From positions 1 to 36,378 of the forward strand of contig NZ_BAGM01000021.1 in assembly GCF_000308855.1 (NCBI RefSeq): 36,378 bases of DNA, given 5' to 3'. Under the pieces are notes generated by a model. That model worked only from the letters and a program-made list of their open reading frames with translations. It made no database searches and was not told the origin of the DNA. The DNA comes from Nocardia veterana NBRC 100344. Lineage in GTDB: Bacteria; Actinomycetota; Actinomycetes; Mycobacteriales; Mycobacteriaceae. Below, piece after piece: positions 1 to 7,057 of the stretch (within the stretch, counting starts at the first letter, position 1; every line of letters starts with the position of its first letter). The translations under genes and the position numbers were made by a program.

Positions 1-1
1 A

Positions 2-370
2 AGATCTAAGAAGCATGCAGATACCAGCAAGTATGCGCAGAAATTTCCTGGATGGGATATATGCAGCTGGTTGAGCGACAGTTGGTACACCGTCAGTGTT
101 TACTCCACCAGCTCGCACACCTTCGATGAGGTCGTAAACAACTCTGCGTTGTTCCGGGATCCGCAGCGCTTGTCCGTCGGCGGTCGAGACGCCGTGCTGC
201 TGCACAAAGTTGACGACCCGGATGGCTGCACCATTGCGTTCGACATTCCCAGCGATCCGGTTCAGATCGATGTGAATGCCAAGGCGAGCGCCGAAGCTGC
301 CGGTGACTCGTGTGCGGAAGTGACGAGGATCGCAGGAGTCTTGGTAAAAGATCTTCCCACGGGAAGATAG
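2..370 (+). CDS. DUF3558-family lipoprotein, 5' end outside window
   Basis: The frame is open to the first base, so the signal peptide and lipobox lie outside the window; 122 C-terminal residues are visible. They align end to end with the complete DUF3558-like lipoprotein at 784-1389: both have a GWDICSW block, a HTFDEVV block, GGCT or DGCT, and a DSCAEVTRIAG C-terminus. The paired cysteines suggest disulfides in an exported domain. The role of DUF3558 is not known. Here it sits next to type VII secretion genes, and the copy belongs to a tandem duplication whose next gene is broken. Base composition is visibly less GC-rich than most of the window. Whether this copy is functional cannot be judged without its 5' end. 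Confidence 0.72.
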   Translation, partial: RSKKHADTSKYAQKFPGWDICSWLSDSWYTVSVYSTSSHTFDEVVNNSALFRDPQRLSVGGRDAVLLHKVDDPDGCTIAFDIPSDPVQIDVNAKASAEAAGDSCAEVTRIAGVLVKDLPTGR

Positions 371-380
371 GTGGCACACC

Positions 381-636
381 ATGTCGGAACTCGATGCCTG
401 GCGTCAGCTTTCCGGTGAGATCGAGCAAGGAAATCTGACGCTGAAGGTCCACCGTGACGCGTTGGATTCAGCGATTAAGTTGCTCCAGGATTACGGCGAG
501 GGGATCCATAAATGCGCGACTGAAAGAACTCGCCCAGGAAGCGAAGGCTATCCAGGATGTGCTTCGCAAAGCCGCAGTCGCTTACGCCCAGACCGACGGG
601 CAGTTCGCCGATGTGCTCGGCGGTATCCAGCAGTGA
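381..636 (+). pseudogene. Broken PE-like T7SS substrate gene (deletion plus frameshift)
   Basis: This is a decayed paralogue of the intact 122-aa gene at 1411-1779. The first about 38 codons (MSELDAWRQLSGEIEQG onward) match the intact protein in the frame of the ATG at 381. The last about 40 codons, including the YAQTD export motif and DVLGGIQ end, match it in a different frame. Start offset is 1030 bp and end offset 1143 bp, so 113 bp net are missing near 495-515. Since 113 is not a multiple of 3, the frame is lost. The missing part corresponds to the loop between the two predicted helices (VSGFGGFQMG region of the intact copy). A short read from an internal ATG at 454 would keep only the C-terminal helix and is unlikely to be a real gene. 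Confidence 0.8.
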
Positions 637-722
637 CGTACCGAACGCCTTCCAGCTATGGGCTGAGTTGTGCTGATGCCTGGGGCATCTGTGGGCTGGC
701 TGGCAGCATCCGTCTGCGATAA
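633..722 (+). pseudogene. Truncated start of a PPE-like gene
   Basis: A GTG at 633 overlaps the stop of the broken PE-like gene by 4 bp (GTGA), exactly as at 1776 in the intact cassette. The first eight or so codons (TYRTPSSY against TPRTPSSY) match the PPE-like protein at 1776-3263. After base 659 the similarity ends and the frame stops at 722. It marks the 3' boundary of the duplicated block and is not expected to make a functional product. Confidence 0.65.
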
Positions 723-783
723 AGTCCCCGTGCGGGGGAGTCGATGGCGTCCCAGCGGCGCGGTGAACAGGAGGGGTCGAATC

Positions 784-1389
784 ATGCAGGTGCGGTTCGG
801 GCGAGGCGGCGGCCTGCGGGGAATTGTTGGTATCGCCGGCTCTGTCCTCACCATAGGGCTTCTCGTCACGGCGACAGGTTGCTCGGACAGTCCGGGTTCA
901 GCGAACGAGGGGAAATCCACGACAACAGCAACGAGTGCTGCTCCGGTCTCGTCGACATCAACGTCGAATACCGCATGGGACCCTTGCGCGATCTCTGAGT
1001 CGGATATCTCTGCAGCAGGATTGAACCCCGCGACGAAACATGTCGGGTCGGCCGGCGTCAAATTTCCAGGCTGGGATATCTGCAGTTGGGACAGCGACAG
1101 TTGGTATGGCGTCGAGGTCTACTCGACGAACGCACACACCTTCGACGAGGTTGTGCACAACACCGCGAATCTGCGGAACCCGCGTCCTGTCACCATAGGC
1201 GACCGCGGTGCCGTGATGTTGGACCCAGTGAACATCCCGGGCGGGTGCACCCTTGTGTTCGACGCGACCAGCGGTCCCGTTGAACTGGACCTCGACCCCA
1301 AGCTCAGCGCCGACGTAACGGGCGATTCGTGCGCTGAAGTGACTCGTATCGCAGGTGCGCTTCTCAAAGACATACCCCCGTCGAAGTAA
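784..1389 (+). CDS. DUF3558-family lipoprotein
   Basis: This 201-aa exported lipoprotein starts at the ATG at 784 because AGGAGGGG lies 7-8 bases upstream and a textbook lipoprotein signal follows: Arg-containing n-region, hydrophobic stretch at residues 11-30, and lipobox ATGC with Cys33 as lipidation site. A Ser/Thr-rich linker (residues 34-65) leads to the DUF3558-like domain with four cysteines (DPCAIS, DICSW, GGCTL, DSCAEV), probably disulfide-bonded on the outer face of the membrane. Longer frames starting at 670 lack a signal peptide at their N-terminus. DUF3558 proteins are common in mycolata and of unknown function. This one lies 21 bp upstream of the PE-like gene and was duplicated with it, which suggests a role tied to the T7SS cassette. 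That link is inference. Confidence 0.85.
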   Translation: MQVRFGRGGGLRGIVGIAGSVLTIGLLVTATGCSDSPGSANEGKSTTTATSAAPVSSTSTSNTAWDPCAISESDISAAGLNPATKHVGSAGVKFPGWDICSWDSDSWYGVEVYSTNAHTFDEVVHNTANLRNPRPVTIGDRGAVMLDPVNIPGGCTLVFDATSGPVELDLDPKLSADVTGDSCAEVTRIAGALLKDIPPSK

Positions 1390-1410
1390 TTCCACAGAGA
1401 GACAGCGGAA

Positions 1411-1779
1411 ATGTCGGAACTGGATACGTGGCGACAGCTCTCGGATGAGGTAGCGCAGGGGAACTTGACGCTGAAGGTTCACCGCGACGCTTTGGATGCG
1501 GCGGTGAAGCTCCTACAGGATTACATCGACCACATTGACAGCTGCCGTCGCGATGTGCAGACCGTTGCCAGGGTTTCAGGATTCGGCGGGTTTCAGATGG
1601 GGCAGGATCTAGCAGCTAAGTTCACTCGAAAAGGGAGCGGCGACGGGTCAATTCGCGAGCGACTCAAGGAACTGGCCGACGAAGCGAAGGCTATCCAGGA
1701 TGTGCTTCGCAAGGCCGCAGTCGCTTACGCCCAGACCGACGGGCAGTTCGCTGATGTGCTCGGAGGGATCCAGCCGTGA
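1411..1779 (+). CDS. PE-like type VII secretion substrate with YxxxD motif
   Basis: This 122-aa, mostly helical protein has no signal peptide or membrane segment. Residues 1-50 and 80-120 look like two amphipathic helices, separated by a Gly-rich turn (VSGFGGFQMG, residues 55-64). The second helix is followed by YAQTD (Tyr106 to Asp110), which fits the YxxxD/E general export signal of ESX substrates. Size, helix-turn-helix layout and signal position are those of a PE or WXG100 partner. The stop overlaps the start of the PPE-like gene by 4 bp (GTGA), as expected for PE-PPE heterodimers, and an EspG chaperone gene closes the operon. I did not see a PE dipeptide or a WxG turn, so it is a divergent member. 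GAGAG upstream of ATG 1411 is a fair ribosome site. Confidence 0.72.
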   Translation: MSELDTWRQLSDEVAQGNLTLKVHRDALDAAVKLLQDYIDHIDSCRRDVQTVARVSGFGGFQMGQDLAAKFTRKGSGDGSIRERLKELADEAKAIQDVLRKAAVAYAQTDGQFADVLGGIQP

Positions 1780-3263
1780 CGCCTCGAACGCCTTCCAGCT
1801 ATTTGGATCAGAGTAGCGGCGACTATCTGCGGTCACAGTTGGATGCGTTGTCCAACAGCACTTACGCGAACATGGTGTCGGCGGACAATACCAAGGCGTG
1901 GGATGCGGATCAGCTCAGTTTGCAGCAGAAGATCAACGCTCTGGCCGAGCATGTGGGTGCCGATGTCGAGCCGGTGAGTATCAACGGTGCGGAGGGTTTC
2001 GCGCATCTCGATCTGGAGCAGATCCGTGATCTGACCTATCAGATCAAACCCGATGTCGTACACGCGGTTGCGGAGGCGTGGAGCAATATCGGGCGCAACC
2101 TGGGCGATGCCACCAGCACGTTGGGCGCCCAACTCGTCAAGACCCTCGCCGGCGGTTGGCAAGGTGCGGCCGCGTCGAGAGCCTCCGAGGCGCTGGTGCA
2201 GTTCCTGGATACGTCCGACAAAGTGAGTAAATCGGCCAGCCTGGTGGGGATGAAGGTCGCGTTCGCGCAGCGCGGTAGTGACGAGACGTCCCGGATGCTG
2301 GTTCCGGTGTTGCAATCGGTGGTCCCGGTCGCGCAGATCCAGATTCCGGGTATGCCTTCGGTTCCCAACCAGGTCTCGACGCCGGCGCCGGGTATTCCGA
2401 TCCCGGTCCTCGGCGCGCAACAGGGCGCCGACGGGCATAAGGAGGAGGTGCGGCAGGCGGCCCTGCAGGTACTGCAGAACGTGTACGCGCCCGGCATTCG
2501 GGGTGGCGATCAAGGGGTTCCGGTACTTCCCTCGGTGCAGCCGGTCGCGAACCCGGCCGGTCCGCCGGGTGTCGGTCCGGGGCCGAGTCAGCCGGGGCCG
2601 GGCGGCTTGCATCCGGGTGGGTCCGATCAGCCGACTCCGGGCGGTGATACGCCCGGAGGCGATCCGGCGAACGGTAAGGATGGCAACGGCACTCAGGACC
2701 CTGCCACGCCGGGGTCCGCGGGCACCCAGCCGAGTGCTTCCGGTGTGGGAAGTGGGACGACGCAGCCGAGCACGTCGGGATCGGGTGCGTCGAATCCCGC
2801 CGCCACGACTGCGGCGGGTTTCGAACCCGGCAGTGGGTCGGGCGGCGGTTCGGGCACACCGGGCTTCGGTGGCGGTTCTTCGGGCCACGGATTCGGTGGT
2901 GGCTCCTCGGGTCCCGGTGGATCGCGGCCGGGTGGACCGGGTGTCAGCATTCCGGGCCGGCCGATCGCGGAACCTGTGGCGCCCTTGGGATTTCGCAATC
3001 CGGCCCAGGCCGGAGCTGCGGGTATGCCTGGTGGAATGGCGCCGGGTGCGGGTGGCCGTGGTGGTAAGTCCGAGGAGGACAAGGAGCGTCAGTCGGCGGA
3101 GTACTTGCGCGGTCGGCACCTCGAGGAGTGGATCGAGGACGGGCAGAAGGTGCTGCCCGCCTACGGCGCGATCGGGGAAAATCCGGAGCAGCAGTCCGCA
3201 TCCCGCGACGCATCGGGCTCGACGAAGCCGGATCGTGGGCGAGCGCCGGGAGAATATCGGTGA
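1776..3263 (+). CDS. PPE-like/WXG-type T7SS substrate with Gly/Pro-rich tail
   Basis: This 495-aa protein starts at GTG 1776, overlapping the previous stop. Residues 1-185 are helix-rich and carry a W-x-G turn (GGWQGAAA, Trp128-Gly130) like the WXG turn of PPE/WXG100 proteins. Residues about 185-430 are low complexity, dominated by Gly, Pro and Ser (GFGGGSSG-type repeats). Residues about 430-470 form a charged, apparently ordered C-terminal segment (KSEEDKERQSAEYLRG... EEWIEDG). This layout (helical export domain, flexible linker, short C-terminal element) is that of an ESX substrate with a surface or secreted tail. The EspG gene overlaps its end, so chaperone recognition of the helical tip is likely. 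It has no canonical PPE tripeptide, so it could also be called a long WXG100-like effector. Target and toxicity are unknown. Confidence 0.7.
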   Translation: MTPRTPSSYLDQSSGDYLRSQLDALSNSTYANMVSADNTKAWDADQLSLQQKINALAEHVGADVEPVSINGAEGFAHLDLEQIRDLTYQIKPDVVHAVAEAWSNIGRNLGDATSTLGAQLVKTLAGGWQGAAASRASEALVQFLDTSDKVSKSASLVGMKVAFAQRGSDETSRMLVPVLQSVVPVAQIQIPGMPSVPNQVSTPAPGIPIPVLGAQQGADGHKEEVRQAALQVLQNVYAPGIRGGDQGVPVLPSVQPVANPAGPPGVGPGPSQPGPGGLHPGGSDQPTPGGDTPGGDPANGKDGNGTQDPATPGSAGTQPSASGVGSGTTQPSTSGSGASNPAATTAAGFEPGSGSGGGSGTPGFGGGSSGHGFGGGSSGPGGSRPGGPGVSIPGRPIAEPVAPLGFRNPAQAGAAGMPGGMAPGAGGRGGKSEEDKERQSAEYLRGRHLEEWIEDGQKVLPAYGAIGENPEQQSASRDASGSTKPDRGRAPGEYR

Positions 3264-4027
3264 TCCACTGGCGGTTGACGAGTGCGCAGTACGAGGCGGC
3301 GGTGTTCGCCATGGAGCGGGACCGGCTCCCGTATCCGACCTGGAACGCGGTGCGTGCCGGTGACGACGCCGAACTCGCTCGACTTCGTCGTGAGGCGATC
3401 GACAGCTTGCGCCCCCGCGTGGACGACGATCTCGCCCGGCTGCTGCGCACCCTGGTGGAGCCGCAGGTGCGGTTGCACGTGCACGGCCGCCTCGGACCGG
3501 ACCCCGAGAATCCCGAGGTCCAGGTGCGTGCGTATGCGGGTTTCGGTCCGGACATGGCGGCGGTCGCGGTGCAGGATTCCGACCCGGAACCCGGTGTGAG
3601 CGGCGATGTTTCGCTGAGCCTGTGCACGCACGTGCAGGCGCTGGGGCTGCTGGCTCGGATGCTGCCGGAACAGCCGCCCGGGCGCCACGAACTCGCCGCA
3701 CTCAAATCCGAGCTGGACCTCGAGCCCGAATGGTCCGGCGGCTGGAACCGTCCGCCCACTCTGCGGGAGCGACTCGACGCGTTCTTCGCCCGCCCGCGCT
3801 CCGGCTGGGGCGAGGTGCTGTGTTACCCGGGGCGGTTCCTGGACAACCGCACCGACGGGGTGCAGGGATTCTTGTGGATGGACTTTCCGCGCGACGGGCG
3901 GTACTACATCCGGGAGGATGCGGCCGGCTACACGGTGCAGCCGATGACGGCCGACGGGTTCGTCGGCCACGCGCGGGCCTTGGCCCGAAGAGTTCGTGAC
4001 CTGGGCCCGCACGCCGCGCGGAACTGA
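3260..4027 (+). CDS. ESX secretion-associated protein EspG family
   Basis: This 255-aa cytosolic protein starts at GTG 3260, overlapping the previous stop by 4 bp. The opening (WRLTSAQYEAAVFAMERDRLPYPTW), the mid-protein block ending in an aliphatic CTHVQALGLLARMLP helix, and the C-terminal GRYYIREDAAGYTVQPMTADGF strand-helix pattern match the EspG fold. EspG proteins bind the helical tip of PPE partners and keep PE-PPE dimers soluble and directed to one ESX system. The tight operon with PE-like and PPE-like genes supports a dedicated chaperone. No ecc membrane genes are in the window, so the exporter must be encoded elsewhere. Which ESX it serves cannot be read from this sequence. Confidence 0.8.
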   Translation: MIHWRLTSAQYEAAVFAMERDRLPYPTWNAVRAGDDAELARLRREAIDSLRPRVDDDLARLLRTLVEPQVRLHVHGRLGPDPENPEVQVRAYAGFGPDMAAVAVQDSDPEPGVSGDVSLSLCTHVQALGLLARMLPEQPPGRHELAALKSELDLEPEWSGGWNRPPTLRERLDAFFARPRSGWGEVLCYPGRFLDNRTDGVQGFLWMDFPRDGRYYIREDAAGYTVQPMTADGFVGHARALARRVRDLGPHAARN

Positions 4028-4033
4028 CGCCGC

Positions 4034-4894
4034 CTACGTCCGCTGGAAGTGCGTGGCGATCTCGTCGCTGGTGGTGACCCATACGCCCGGGTGGTTCACG
4101 ACGTAATCGAGGGCCTCGTCCAGGTAGCGATGCCGGAACGCCTGTCCGGTGACGAAGGGGTGCAGCGCCAGGGCCATGACGCGTCCGCTGTCGGCGGAAT
4201 CGGTGTAGAGCTGGTCGACCTGGTCGCGGACCATGCGGACGAAATCGGGTCCGGTCAGGCCCTTGGTGACGAAGATGCCGATGTCGTTGAGCTCCACCGA
4301 ATATGGAACGCTGAGCATCCCCGGCACATTCAACCGATACGGCTGATCGTCGTTGGTCCAGTCGAGGACGTATTCCAGCCCCAGTTCGGCCAGCAGCTCC
4401 GCCGTGTGGAACGTTTCGGTGAGGCCCGGCCCCATCCAGCCGCGCGGGCGCCGGCCGGTGGTCTTCTCGATGGTGGTGACGATATCGGTCAACACCCGGC
4501 GCTCCTCTTCGACCGAGAGCCCGGTGTGCAGGTGACTGTTGGAGCTGCCGTGCGCGAGCCAGTCCCAGCCACGTTCGTTGCCCGCCGCGATGATCTGCGG
4601 GTAACGCTCGCCCACATCGGAATTCAACAGGGCGCTGGCGCGGATCCCGTATTTGTCCAACAGCTGGATCTGCCGCCAGATACCGACCCGTGGGCCGTAG
4701 TCGCGCCAGCCGTAGTTCAAGGCGTCCGGCGTCAAGGCGGTGGTGCCCTCGTAGGTCGCGGTGCCCGGCAGATCGACGTAGAAATGTTCGATGTTGAGCC
4801 CGACGTAGAACGCGACCCGCTTACCGTCCGGCCAGCGGATCGGCTCCCGCTCGGTGATGGGGGAATAGTCGTAGAGGGTGATGTCCTTGCTCAT
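4034..4894 (-). CDS. Polysaccharide deacetylase-family protein, PuuE-like
   Basis: This 286-aa protein has no signal peptide, so it is cytoplasmic. It has the NodB-like layout seen in PuuE allantoinase and HpPgdA-type deacetylases: NIEHF near residue 35, YGPRVGIWR, LLNSDVGERYP, a His-rich AHGSSNSHLH block, GWMGPGLTET and a late YVLDWTNDDQPY block, ending in a histidine-containing ALHPFVTGQAF segment. These histidines and acids plausibly hold a metal for amide or C-N hydrolysis. The substrate is unknown; a ureide or small amide is as likely as a glycan given the lack of export signal. It is divergent from a MerR regulator gene across 66 bp containing a perfect dyad, which suggests control by that regulator. 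Confidence 0.75.
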   Translation of the reverse strand: MSKDITLYDYSPITEREPIRWPDGKRVAFYVGLNIEHFYVDLPGTATYEGTTALTPDALNYGWRDYGPRVGIWRQIQLLDKYGIRASALLNSDVGERYPQIIAAGNERGWDWLAHGSSNSHLHTGLSVEEERRVLTDIVTTIEKTTGRRPRGWMGPGLTETFHTAELLAELGLEYVLDWTNDDQPYRLNVPGMLSVPYSVELNDIGIFVTKGLTGPDFVRMVRDQVDQLYTDSADSGRVMALALHPFVTGQAFRHRYLDEALDYVVNHPGVWVTTSDEIATHFQRT

Positions 4895-4911
4895 GCCGGG
4901 TATCGTCGAAC

Positions 4912-4935
4912 GTTGACATAGATGTGAAGGTCAAC
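4912..4935. promoter_or_regulatory. Dyad GTTGAC-N12-GTCAAC in divergent promoter region
   Basis: A perfect 6-bp inverted repeat with a 12-bp spacer lies between the divergent deacetylase (start 4894) and merR (start 4961) genes. Each half contains a -35-like TTGAC facing inward. The position fits a MerR-family operator lying over overlapping divergent promoters. Convincing -10 boxes were not found. Confidence 0.5.
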
Positions 4936-4960
4936 CGGCAGTCCATGTGAGGTACGACAT

Positions 4961-5335
4961 ATGCGGATCGGCGAGTTGGCGAAGCGAACCGACACCACGC
5001 CGCGGTTGTTGCGCTACTACGAAGAACAGGGCCTGATCCGAGTACGGCGGTGCGCCAACGGCTATCGTGACTACGACGAGCGGCTGGTCGATCAGGTCGT
5101 GCACATTCGCGGTCTGCTGGAAGCGGGCCTGCCCACCCGGATCATCAAACAGATCCTGCCCTGTCTGGACGATCCGCGCGACATCCACTTCGCCGATGCG
5201 ACCCCGGAGATCATCGCCGCGCTGGAACATCAGCGCGATCGCCTCAGCCAACGCATCGAACTGCTCACCCGCAATCGGGACGCCATGTCGGCCTATATCT
5301 CCGAGCTGCGAGGTTGCGCCCGTATCGCCTCGTAG
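4961..5335 (+). CDS. MerR-family transcriptional regulator
   Basis: This 124-aa protein has the MerR N-terminal winged helix at residues 1-70 (MRIGELAKRTDTTPRLLRYYEEQGLI, then an RDYDERLVDQV wing), followed by a long dimerisation helix (residues 82-118, EHQRDRLSQRIELLTRNRD). It ends soon after, so there is no large effector domain. The single cysteines at residues 34, 62 and 120 do not form a metal-binding loop of the MerR/CueR kind. It probably senses a small ligand or acts as a simple switch on the divergent deacetylase gene through the dyad at 4912-4935. It is convergent with the acyl-CoA synthetase gene. Confidence 0.85.
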   Translation: MRIGELAKRTDTTPRLLRYYEEQGLIRVRRCANGYRDYDERLVDQVVHIRGLLEAGLPTRIIKQILPCLDDPRDIHFADATPEIIAALEHQRDRLSQRIELLTRNRDAMSAYISELRGCARIAS

Positions 5336-5360
5336 CCTGCGCGCCTCGTACCCGGCGTGG

Positions 5361-6902
5361 TCACCGGTGTGAGCCCGGCAGGTGCCGTTTGTACACCTTC
5401 CCGGAATCGTCGCGCGGCAGTTCGTCGACGATCGAAATCTGCTGGGGGATCTTGTAGTCGGCGATCGTGCCGGCCAGGTGCCGGTGCACGTCGGCTGCGG
5501 TGAGCCGGTGGCCGGGGCGCGGAAGGACCGCCGCGGCAACGGCTTCGCCGAGATCGCCGGCGCCGGGGACGCCGAAGACGGCCGCATCCTCGATACTCGG
5601 CACAGCGAGCAGCGCATTCTCGATCTCGGCGGGATAGATGTTCACTCCGCCCCGGATGATCACATCGCCGCTGCGGCCGGTGAGGTAGAGATAACCGTCC
5701 TCGTCCAGATGTCCGAGGTCACCGACCCAGACCATGCCCGGCACCGGGCTCGGGTCCGTGGAGCGGTTGAGGTAGCGGAAGGCCGGCCAGTAGTCGGCGC
5801 CGCGAACGTAGACGCGGCCGGTGGATCCGGGGGCGAGCGGGCTACCCGTCTCGTCCGCGATCACGACCGCTGATCCGTCCGCGGGCCGGCCCACACTACC
5901 GGGCCGGTCGAGCCATTCCGCGGCACTGATCCAGGTGATCGTGCCGCATTCGGAGTTGCCGTAGAACTCCCACAGGGCATCGCCGAACCATTCGATGGCG
6001 AGTCGTTTGATCGCCGGCGGGCACGGCGCGGAGGAATGGATGAGATGGGTGAGGCTGGAGACGTCGTAGCGGTCACGGACCGCCCGGGGTAGCGACAGCA
6101 GCCGCGACAACATGGTGGGAACCACCTTGGCCTGCTGGATCTTTCGGTTGTCCACGTGTTGCAGGAAACGTTCGGCATCCCAGCGCGGCATGATCGTGAT
6201 ATTCGTACCCATCCGCAGCGCCAGCACCGCCACCGCATTCGGGCTGGTGTGGTACAGCGGACCGGCCACCAGCATTTGCCCGCCCGGTGTCAGCCCCATT
6301 CGCCGCGCCGTCCCGCCCGCGATGGACAGCAGCTGCATCGGCGTCATGCGTTCGCGGAGAACGCCTTTGGGCGCACCGGTCGTACCGGAGGTGTAGATCA
6401 ATCCCATCGAATCGGCGATCGCCCCGTCCAGGTGGCCCAGTGGCTCGGGATGGTCGCGAATGCCCTGCTCCACCGTGCGATGCCGACCGGTCGGGTGCGC
6501 CCACTCGGGGGACAGGCCCGCCTCGGCGATCAGCTCGGCCGGCATCTCGATCTCGACGATCGTCGGTCGCCTATCCGTCTGTGCCACAGCGGCTTCCACC
6601 ACCGGCACGAATTCGGTGTGGGCGAACACCACCTCGGCCCGGCTGTCGGCGAGGACGTGGGCCACCTCCCCGGCCTGCCAGCGAGTGTTGATCGGCACCG
6701 GATTCGCTCCGCAGGAGGCGATGGCGAGGGATACCTCGAGAAATTCGATGTCGTTGCGGGCCATGACGGCGACCCGGTCGCCGCGGCCGAGTCCGTCGGC
6801 AACGAGTGCCGCTGCCAGGCTGCCCGCCCGCCGATGCGACTCCGGCTGAGGACGGGTGCGCGCACCGCAGCTGATCGTCGGCGTCGGGTGAGATTCGGTC
6901 AT
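5361..6902 (-). CDS. AMP-dependent acyl-CoA synthetase (FadD-like)
   Basis: This 513-aa adenylate-forming enzyme activates a carboxylic acid with ATP and joins it to CoA. Visible motifs are the A3 loop YTSGTTGAPKG, the A5 block EFYGNSECG (the acid-binding aromatic and Glu), the hinge region LTGRSGDVIIRGGVNIYPAEIE, and the C-terminal catalytic lysine in SGKVYKR. The N-terminus is shorter than in most FadD proteins and begins almost at the first conserved block, so an upstream start was considered, but ATG 6902 has a GAGG site. The chain-length preference cannot be told. It is a single gene, convergent with merR and divergent from the Rv3651-like gene. Confidence 0.85.
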   Translation of the reverse strand: MTESHPTPTISCGARTRPQPESHRRAGSLAAALVADGLGRGDRVAVMARNDIEFLEVSLAIASCGANPVPINTRWQAGEVAHVLADSRAEVVFAHTEFVPVVEAAVAQTDRRPTIVEIEMPAELIAEAGLSPEWAHPTGRHRTVEQGIRDHPEPLGHLDGAIADSMGLIYTSGTTGAPKGVLRERMTPMQLLSIAGGTARRMGLTPGGQMLVAGPLYHTSPNAVAVLALRMGTNITIMPRWDAERFLQHVDNRKIQQAKVVPTMLSRLLSLPRAVRDRYDVSSLTHLIHSSAPCPPAIKRLAIEWFGDALWEFYGNSECGTITWISAAEWLDRPGSVGRPADGSAVVIADETGSPLAPGSTGRVYVRGADYWPAFRYLNRSTDPSPVPGMVWVGDLGHLDEDGYLYLTGRSGDVIIRGGVNIYPAEIENALLAVPSIEDAAVFGVPGAGDLGEAVAAAVLPRPGHRLTAADVHRHLAGTIADYKIPQQISIVDELPRDDSGKVYKRHLPGSHR

Positions 6903-7057
6903 GGCCTCAGTCTGCCGTTCGCGTCGAGCGCCGCGCAGCTACCCCGGCATCCTCGCTGTCCGCCGGGGACACCACGCCACCGTCGCCGGTCCGACTGCGG
7001 GAGGGTGTGTCCGGCTGCGTCATTACACTCTGCGACGACGATCTCAGGGGAGGGCCG

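Larger units (their letters stand above)
2..1802 (+). repeat. Tandem duplication of lipoprotein/PE-like/PPE-start block
   Basis: Two diverged copies of one block lie head to tail. Copy A runs from the window start to about 659 and copy B from about 990 to 1802. The lipoprotein ends at 370 in A and 1389 in B. The PE-like gene starts at 381 and 1411. The 3' parts correspond with a constant offset of 1143 bp from 541 to 659, with few mismatches. Homology stops abruptly after base 659 (matching 1802), some 24 bases into the PPE-like gene. Copy A therefore lacks the rest of that gene and the EspG gene. Confidence 0.8.

Noticed and set aside
1833..3701. 622-aa open frame on the minus strand
   Set aside because: It lies opposite the PPE-like and EspG genes, is Arg-rich and low complexity, and has no recognisable domain. 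It is a GC-driven shadow of the plus-strand genes.
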